From NCBI GenBank assembly GCA_023415335.1, contig JAEZLD010000191.1, positions 1 through 45,259 of the forward strand: DNA of 45,259 nt, read 5' to 3'. This document shows, one piece after another, positions 39,736 through 45,259 of the stretch (within the stretch, counting starts at the first letter, position 1; each line of letters opens with the position of its first letter). This DNA is from Bacillota bacterium. Its GTDB lineage: Bacteria; Bacillota; Clostridia; Clostridiales; Caloramatoraceae. A model generated the notes under the pieces. It worked only from the letters and a program-made list of their open reading frames with translations. It had not been told where the DNA came from and made no database searches. A program made the position numbers and the translations under genes.

Positions 39736-41931
39736 ATGAGCGGCTTATTTTCAACACTACGTACGTCAAATAAGGGTCTGCAGGTAAATCAGACAGCACT
39801 GCAGACTGTTTCACATAACGTATCCAACTCTGGTACAAAGGGGTATTCTGTACAAAGGGTACGCATTGTAGCCTCACCACCTTTATCCAATGGTGCAGGA
39901 GTAGGGCAGATAGGAACCGGTGCAGAGGTAGCTAACATTACCCGTATAAGAGATTCTTTTCTTGATTACCAGATAAGGAAGGAGCAGAGCATATTCTCAC
40001 AGTATTCAGCAAGGGAGGAGTTTCTGTCCCAGGTGGAATCCATATTTAATGAACCTTCCACCACTGGTCTTTCTAATGATCTTTCAGCCTTCTGGGATGC
40101 ATGGAGTCAGCTGGCATCTTCCCCATCAAGTACTCCTGCCAGAACACTTGTTGTAAGCGATGCGAAGGAGCTGGCATCCTCAATTAACCAGATATATAGC
40201 CAGATATCTGAGCTTCAGGATAATGCAGGAATGATAATAAAGCAGGATGTATTTACAGTCAGCGATATCCTTGACCAGATAAAGGGCCTGAATGCACAGA
40301 TTAAATCAGTTTATGTATCAGGACAGATACCAAATGACCTGCTGGATAAAAGAGACCTACTGGTTGATCAGTTGTCAGAAATGGTTGAAATAACTACCGA
40401 CAATGGAGAGTTTGGGGGCATCAGTGTAAGTGCAAGGGTAAATGGAGGGAAAATAACTCTTATAGATTGTGATAATTCAAAAAATGATAACGGCTTGGGC
40501 TATATAAACAGCATGGAATACTTCATAGAAAACAGCACCCTTTCAAAAAGAATCAATGTTATTGGCTTAAATAGCGATGACAGCCCAATGAGCATTAAAT
40601 ATAACAACACTGTATTGGACCTTATAAGAGATTCTTCAGGTAATGCAACAGGTGTTTCTATGAACGGTACAATTCTATCAGGGGATGGCAATACTGTAAC
40701 CTTTAATGATGGAAAAGAGGTGCAGGTTGTATCTGGCAGCAAGCTTATTATTAATGGACAGACTGTTGAAATCGATGGTATAACAGGAAAGATAACAGTG
40801 GATAGCAATACCGTGGATATGAACAGCTTAGGTCAGCTGGTTGATTCCTCCAATAATAGGATAATGTTTGATGGCCTCAGCTTTAAGCTATCAGGCAGCT
40901 CATTTACATCCATTGAATATGGGTCACAAAATGTAGGATTAAATGCAGGAAACTTATATTTAACAGGTAATGGAAATATTGTGAGCTTTAACCAAACCAG
41001 TGGCTATATATCTATAGGAGAATCACTAGACAGCATGGAGGAGATAAAGCTATCATATCTTGATAGCAGCAATGTAAAGGCAGATGCAAGTATTTATATG
41101 ACTGGAAATATAAATAAAATATTAAGGCTTGAGGATATAGACAAAAGTGACTGGGGAAACTTTAAAGCAGGCGAAGCAATCTCCTTCAATTATGATGAGT
41201 ATAAAAAACTTACCAAAGGAACTTCGGGCTTTGATGTTAAAATTAACTATGGGAGCTCTTCAGCATTCAATATTCAAAATACTGATTTCACAAATGGTTC
41301 CATTACAGGTTATAACAGTATTCAAAAGGAGCTGGAGAATTATAAAGAACAATTAAATAACCTTGCTAGGGTACTGGCTATATCAGTAAACCAGATACAC
41401 TCAGCAGGAGGAGAGGGGATTAGCTTCTTTACAAGGAGTGCTGAAACCTCTGGGGAGCCTGCAAGGGTAATTGCAGTCAACCCCGTAATCGACGAGGACT
41501 CCACAAAGGTTAATGTAGGAAAAACACTTGCAGCAACCTCTGGGGATGGCTCAAGGGCACTTTTGATATCTAAGCTGAAAACAATAAAAATGGATATACT
41601 GTCAATTGACAGTGCAGAAAGCTTTAAAAATAATACAGGACTGGACTTGGATAGCCTTACTATACAGGGAAGCAACTCGGGGTCAACAATAAATGATTAC
41701 TTCAATAGTTTGATTTCGGAGCTTGGTGTTTCCTCCCAGGAAGCATCAAAAATGGTGGACAATCAGAACAGCCTTTTATCCCAGCTGGAAACACGAAGGG
41801 AATCCATATCAGGCGTCTCTCTGGATGAGGAGATGATTGACATGGTACAGTTCCAAAAGTCCTATGCCGCCAATGCCAAAATGATAAGTACTGTTCAGCA
41901 GATGCTGGATGCCATAATAAATCTAATATAA
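39736..41931 (+). CDS. flgK: flagellar hook-associated protein 1, FlgK
   Basis: A 731-residue protein with the conserved N-terminus (LFSTLRTSNKGLQVNQTALQTVSHNVSNSGTKGYSVQRV) and C-terminus (VSLDEEMIDMVQFQKSYAANAKMISTVQQMLDAIINL) that form the D0/D1 coiled coils of hook-junction proteins. The middle (about 240-480) is enlarged and rich in Gly, Ser, Asn and short beta strands, probably a variable surface-exposed insertion. It joins the hook to the filament outside the cell. Export is by the flagellar type III system, so there is no signal peptide. Confidence 0.94.
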   Translation: MSGLFSTLRTSNKGLQVNQTALQTVSHNVSNSGTKGYSVQRVRIVASPPLSNGAGVGQIGTGAEVANITRIRDSFLDYQIRKEQSIFSQYSAREEFLSQVESIFNEPSTTGLSNDLSAFWDAWSQLASSPSSTPARTLVVSDAKELASSINQIYSQISELQDNAGMIIKQDVFTVSDILDQIKGLNAQIKSVYVSGQIPNDLLDKRDLLVDQLSEMVEITTDNGEFGGISVSARVNGGKITLIDCDNSKNDNGLGYINSMEYFIENSTLSKRINVIGLNSDDSPMSIKYNNTVLDLIRDSSGNATGVSMNGTILSGDGNTVTFNDGKEVQVVSGSKLIINGQTVEIDGITGKITVDSNTVDMNSLGQLVDSSNNRIMFDGLSFKLSGSSFTSIEYGSQNVGLNAGNLYLTGNGNIVSFNQTSGYISIGESLDSMEEIKLSYLDSSNVKADASIYMTGNINKILRLEDIDKSDWGNFKAGEAISFNYDEYKKLTKGTSGFDVKINYGSSSAFNIQNTDFTNGSITGYNSIQKELENYKEQLNNLARVLAISVNQIHSAGGEGISFFTRSAETSGEPARVIAVNPVIDEDSTKVNVGKTLAATSGDGSRALLISKLKTIKMDILSIDSAESFKNNTGLDLDSLTIQGSNSGSTINDYFNSLISELGVSSQEASKMVDNQNSLLSQLETRRESISGVSLDEEMIDMVQFQKSYAANAKMISTVQQMLDAIINLI

Positions 41932-41952
41932 CTGTGATAGGGAGATGGAGCT

Positions 41953-43146
41953 ATGCGAATAACAACAAATTTTATGACTAAGTCATATCTTAATGACCTT
42001 AATACCAATCTGGAAAATATGACAAGGCTTGAGCGCCAACTTTCCACAGGTAAGGCAATTTTAAATCCATCAGATGACCCCTTTATAGCCTACAGGACCA
42101 TGCAGCTTTCATCGAGTATTTCCTCTAATGAAAGATATCTTGAGAACATAGCGGATGCCATAACCTGGTCAGACTCCACTGATACCGCTTTGGGCCAGAT
42201 GGGGGATGTAATGAATAGAGTAAAGGAGCTTATCATACAATCCGGAAACGCAGGCTATGATGCAAACCAGCTGTATTCTGTACAGACCGAAATGGTACAG
42301 CTTAGGGACCAGCTTATGCAGATTGGAAATACCGAGATTGATGGAAGTTATATATTTGGAGGGGACTCCACAATCAATATTCCTTTTTCAAATAATGATG
42401 GCTTCATAATGTATAATGGCTCTGAGAATGGGATAAACAAGGAGCTTGCACAAGGTGTAACAATAGATATTGCATCTGTTGGAAATGAATTCTCAATTGA
42501 CTCATCAAGCGATGGAAATATGAGCAGCCTTTTTGCAAACAATACTGCTGTTATAAAAAGTAACACCACCTCAGGGGATCTGACAATCAACGGAGCATAC
42601 GACATTTCCAAGGGAAAGAACTCCATAAAGCTGGAGGTGCTTTCTGTTGCAGATAAGAAAGTTACAAGCGTAAAGGTAACTATTACAAATTCTGACGGCA
42701 CAAGCAGCGTAGATACACTGACCCCTGGAAATGGACAGATTGACTTAACTGGTAAACTTGGAATAAAAATATCCATTGGTGACAGTATGAATAACAAGGT
42801 TGGAAATACCTATGATTTTGACGTAAAGCCTTCAGTTATGGATAAAATAATAGATAATTTAAAGAACGGGAAAAATGCCACAGAGTTTATTGATCAGGTA
42901 GACAAGAAAATAGACAAACTTCTTACAATGAGGGCAGACTGTGGTGCCATACAAAACAGGCTCAATACAATGAAATCTAAAAATGAAGACCAGAGCCTTA
43001 ACCTTAAGGAGCTGCTTTCAAAAACCTCTGATATAGATATTGTGGAGGCTTACATACAATATTCAACGCTTAAGAACGTATATACAGCTTCCCTAAAGAC
43101 AGGAGCAGGTATTATTCAGCCAAGTCTTTTAGATTACTTGGGATAG
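41953..43146 (+). CDS. flgL: flagellar hook-associated protein 3, FlgL
   Basis: A 397-residue flagellin-like protein with N-terminal MRITTNFMTKSYLNDLNTNL, an RLERQLSTGKAILNPSDDP motif (shared with flagellin D1), and C-terminal IDIVEAYIQYSTLKNVYTASLKTGAGIIQPSLLDYLG. A central Ser/Thr/Asn-rich region (about 155-290) is likely an exposed insertion. It sits between FlgK and the filament. It starts 21 bases after flgK and ends eight bases before fliW. Confidence 0.93.
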   Translation: MRITTNFMTKSYLNDLNTNLENMTRLERQLSTGKAILNPSDDPFIAYRTMQLSSSISSNERYLENIADAITWSDSTDTALGQMGDVMNRVKELIIQSGNAGYDANQLYSVQTEMVQLRDQLMQIGNTEIDGSYIFGGDSTINIPFSNNDGFIMYNGSENGINKELAQGVTIDIASVGNEFSIDSSSDGNMSSLFANNTAVIKSNTTSGDLTINGAYDISKGKNSIKLEVLSVADKKVTSVKVTITNSDGTSSVDTLTPGNGQIDLTGKLGIKISIGDSMNNKVGNTYDFDVKPSVMDKIIDNLKNGKNATEFIDQVDKKIDKLLTMRADCGAIQNRLNTMKSKNEDQSLNLKELLSKTSDIDIVEAYIQYSTLKNVYTASLKTGAGIIQPSLLDYLG

Positions 43147-43154
43147 GTGACAAA

Positions 43155-43568
43155 ATGAGAATAAAAACCAAGTTTTTTGATGAAGTAGACACAGATGATT
43201 ATAAAATAATTACCTTTGATGATGGAATACCCGGCTTTGATGATTATAAAAGCTTTATTGTGCTTGAAATAGAAGACTGTAGCTTCAAATGTCTTCAGAG
43301 TATTGATGATAGGCATGTATGCCTACTGCTGGCAAATCCATTTGAATATTTTAAGGATTACGAAATAGACATAGAGGATGAGGATGTAACAGCACTAGGC
43401 ATTAAATCCATAAGCGATGTGGAAGTATATACAGTGGTAGCCTTCCATGAGCAAAAGGCAACAACCAATCTGTTGGCTCCAATAATCATAAATAGAAGTA
43501 AGCTTAAAGGAAAACAGATTGTATTCTCAGGCACAGAGTATAGCATAAGGCAGGAGATAAAATGTTAG
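43155..43568 (+). CDS. fliW: flagellar assembly factor FliW
   Basis: A 137-residue protein with the FliW signature, FDDGIPGFDDYKSFIVLE near the N-terminus, LLANPFEYFKDYEIDI in the middle and TTNLLAPIIINRSKLKGKQIV at the C-terminus. FliW binds the CsrA allosteric site and stops CsrA from repressing flagellin translation; free flagellin sequesters FliW. The csrA start overlaps its stop (ATGTTAG, seven bases), so the antagonists are made together. Confidence 0.93.
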   Translation: MRIKTKFFDEVDTDDYKIITFDDGIPGFDDYKSFIVLEIEDCSFKCLQSIDDRHVCLLLANPFEYFKDYEIDIEDEDVTALGIKSISDVEVYTVVAFHEQKATTNLLAPIIINRSKLKGKQIVFSGTEYSIRQEIKC

Positions 43569-43792
43569 TTCTTAACCGCAAGAGAGGGGAATCCATAATA
43601 ATAAATGAGAATATAGAGATTTGCATACTGGAGGCATCAGATGGATCTGTAAAGCTGGGTATAAGTGCTCCAAGAAGTGTCAAGGTGCTGAGGAAGGAAA
43701 TATTATCCGAAATAATGGAAGAAAACAAGGCTGCAGCTATGGACGCTGAAAGGATAATTAAAATGAAAAGAGATGACAAACAGCATGGATAA
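43562..43792 (+). CDS. csrA: carbon storage/flagellin translation regulator CsrA
   Basis: A 76-residue CsrA homodimer protein: MLVLNRKRGESIIINENIEI, VKLGISAPRSVKVLRKEI, and a C-terminal helix longer than in Escherichia coli, as usual in Firmicutes that pair CsrA with FliW. It binds GGA motifs in leaders of target mRNAs, classically flagellin, and blocks ribosome binding. It overlaps fliW by seven bases at its start and the next gene by about eight at its end. Confidence 0.94.
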   Translation: MLVLNRKRGESIIINENIEICILEASDGSVKLGISAPRSVKVLRKEILSEIMEENKAAAMDAERIIKMKRDDKQHG

Positions 43793-44126
43793 TATTAAGC
43801 ACTTTTATGAAGAATATAAGCTTGCCACAGAAAGTATACTTGCAGCATTAAGAGATGATGACTTTAATAGAATGGACATACTTTTAGATCAAAGGGAAAG
43901 GCTTCTCCAAAGCATTGAATGCCAAAACCTTAATAAGGAGATGCTGTCTGACGAGGCAGCATTAAACAGCATTCAGGAACTGGAATACAATATAATTAAA
44001 ATTTTAGAGGATAAGAAAGCAGACATAACAAGAATGTTAGGTAATGTTGCTAAATCAAGGAAGGCTAACTCTCTTTATTACAATACATCCTCTATAGGTT
44101 CAATAGTTTTCAACAAAAAGATATGA
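43785..44126 (+). CDS. FliT-like flagellar chaperone candidate
   Basis: A 113-residue helical, charged protein (ATG 43785; 43773 is an in-frame alternative) with LATESILAALRDDDFNRMDILLDQRERLLQSI and heptad-like spacing. Position right before fliD and composition match FliT, the chaperone of the filament cap, or the small FliS/FliT-like proteins common here. Direct sequence signatures are weak, so this is by context. It overlaps csrA by eight bases and ends 12 bases before fliD. Confidence 0.6.
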   Translation: MDNIKHFYEEYKLATESILAALRDDDFNRMDILLDQRERLLQSIECQNLNKEMLSDEAALNSIQELEYNIIKILEDKKADITRMLGNVAKSRKANSLYYNTSSIGSIVFNKKI

Positions 44127-44138
44127 AGAGGTGATACT

Positions 44139-45259
44139 ATGGGCAGTAATTTAAAAATTTCAGGCATTTCCTCAGGACTTGATACTGAGGCTATTGTTAA
44201 AGCGCTTATGGATGCTGAAAAAGTCAAGCTTGATAAGGCGAAGCAGCAGCGTCAATCCCTTGAATGGAAGCAGGAGGCATATAGGGACATAATAAACGAC
44301 CTTAACGAATTCAAAAACACATACTTTAATGTAACCAAATCCATCTCTAATATGATGTCCTCCTCTACGTATTCCAGCTTTACTGTAAGCAGCAGCGATC
44401 CCACAAACAGTATAGTAAAGGCTTCAGGAAGTTCCAGCGCTATGCCTGGAACCTATAATATAAAGAATATATCCCTTGCCACAAAGGCATCCTACCGAGG
44501 GAGTAGTTTACAAGGCATTGACACCTCAGATAAAGCATCGACTTTATTCTCAAGTGATCAAAGCTCAGCTGTCAATTTCTCCATAAACGGAATTGAATTT
44601 TCTTATGACTTTTCCGATACTGGAGCAGATAAGGATATGACTATAAACAAGCTTATGTCTGAAATATCTGCAAAAGCCGAAGTAAGCTTTAAGTACAGCC
44701 AGCTTACTCAGAGCTTTTCCATAGAGTCCTTAAAAACAGGAGCCGACCAGGCATTGTCCATAAATGAGACTGGTGGAAACTTTTTAACTGCTTTTTTTGG
44801 AAATAGCCCTGTTTTAAGCAATGGTACAGATGCCTCTGCCACCATAACCGACCCAACAGGTGCAAGTGCCACTATAACAAGGCCAACCAATACCTTTACA
44901 ATTGATGGGGTGGCATACAACCTCATTAAAGAAGACACCTCGCCAAATGGAGTAAACATGACACTTAGTGAGAACAACGACGAGGTTTACAATAAAATAA
45001 GTACATTTGTAGAGGCGTATAACAAGCTTATTGAAAAAATAAATGCCAAGCTAACAGAGAAAAAGGATTACAGCTATTCCCCTCTTACTGATGCACAAAA
45101 GGAGGAGATGAAGGAGGACGATATAAAGAAATGGGAGGAAAAAGCAAAGCAGGGTTTGATAAAAAGCGATAGTACCCTGCAGAGCCTGCTATCTGATATG
45201 AGGATGGCCTTTTACTCTCAAGTGAGTGGAAGCAGCATAAGTCTATCTGATATTGGAAT
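44139..45259 (+). CDS. fliD: flagellar filament capping protein FliD, 5' part
   Basis: Starts at ATG 44139 (AGAGGTGA upstream) and stays open to the window edge (373 codons plus two bases), so only the N-terminal part is present. It begins MGSNLKISGISSGLDTEAIVKALMDAEK, a standard FliD N-terminus, continues with helix LEWKQEAYRDIINDLNEFKN, then beta-rich surface domains with Ser/Thr-rich strands, and a YNKLIEKINAKLTEKK helix. FliD caps the filament and guides flagellin polymerisation. It is exported by the flagellar type III system. Confidence 0.93.
   Translation, partial: MGSNLKISGISSGLDTEAIVKALMDAEKVKLDKAKQQRQSLEWKQEAYRDIINDLNEFKNTYFNVTKSISNMMSSSTYSSFTVSSSDPTNSIVKASGSSSAMPGTYNIKNISLATKASYRGSSLQGIDTSDKASTLFSSDQSSAVNFSINGIEFSYDFSDTGADKDMTINKLMSEISAKAEVSFKYSQLTQSFSIESLKTGADQALSINETGGNFLTAFFGNSPVLSNGTDASATITDPTGASATITRPTNTFTIDGVAYNLIKEDTSPNGVNMTLSENNDEVYNKISTFVEAYNKLIEKINAKLTEKKDYSYSPLTDAQKEEMKEDDIKKWEEKAKQGLIKSDSTLQSLLSDMRMAFYSQVSGSSISLSDIG

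Noticed and set aside
44708..44977. Minus-strand frame of 89 codons near the right edge
   Set aside because: It is a shadow of fliD, which continues in frame to the end of the window.
1..45259. CRISPR arrays, insertion sequences, phage attachment sites, tRNA or rRNA genes
   Set aside because: I looked for regular direct repeats, transposase motifs and tRNA-like cloverleaf sequences in all spacers and found none.

Overview
The window is chromosomal DNA from an AT-rich, motile, strictly fermentative Firmicute, most likely a Clostridium or a close relative in the Clostridia. The evidence is strong AGGAGG-type ribosome binding sites, frequent TTG and GTG starts, sigma-A-like TTGaca/TATAAT promoters, a trimeric electron-bifurcating-type [FeFe] hydrogenase, a PerR-type regulator, and a chemotaxis/flagellar block with clostridial gene order (two CheW, CheD, CheC, FliY with a CheC-like half, FliW-CsrA). 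I could not fix the species. I see no transposons, phage genes, tRNAs, rRNAs or CRISPR arrays.

Layout. 1-2.3 kb: the tail of a probable flavin oxidoreductase, a YhhN membrane protein and a membrane-anchored Ntn-type amide hydrolase. 2.3-12.4 kb: housekeeping and stress genes, namely acyl-CoA synthetase (-), PrsW-like protease, 5-formyl-THF cyclo-ligase and a TPR protein (+), an unassigned structured RNA candidate, a VCBS-like anchored protein (-), an orphan solute-binding lipoprotein (+), PerR (-), a RelQ-type (p)ppGpp synthetase (-), PlsY (-) and a PuuD-family amidotransferase whose nucleophile Cys is Ser (+).

12.4-19.6 kb (-): a compact three-gene operon. It encodes a 1631-residue fusion protein (HD hydrolase, helical repeats, NadD-like adenylyltransferase, GNAT-like region, phosphoribosyltransferase-like domain), then a divergent lactate/malate-dehydrogenase-like protein, then a two-part FMN-reductase-like protein. 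This is the best candidate here for an undescribed system; its parts suggest nucleotide or NAD-type cofactor chemistry.

19.8-28.3 kb (+): a hydrogen/redox module. The first half looks like signalling (DRTGG protein, RsbW-like ATPase, HydS-like sensory hydrogenase with a lost proton-transfer Cys, second DRTGG protein, PHP phosphoesterase). The second half is the hydrogenase proper (HydC, HATPase protein, thioredoxin-like 2Fe-2S protein, HydB, HydA). A good Rex-type inverted repeat lies just before hydC, so NADH/NAD+ ratio probably controls it.

28.4-45.3 kb: a small unassigned protein (-), then a chemotaxis/switch operon (+) FapA-like, CheW, CheD, CheB, CheR, CheA, CheC, CheY, CheW, FliM, FliY, ended by a terminator whose left arm is inside fliY. 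A sigma-28-type promoter then starts a late flagellar operon flgM-flgN-flgK-flgL-fliW-csrA-(fliT-like)-fliD, which runs off the right edge.
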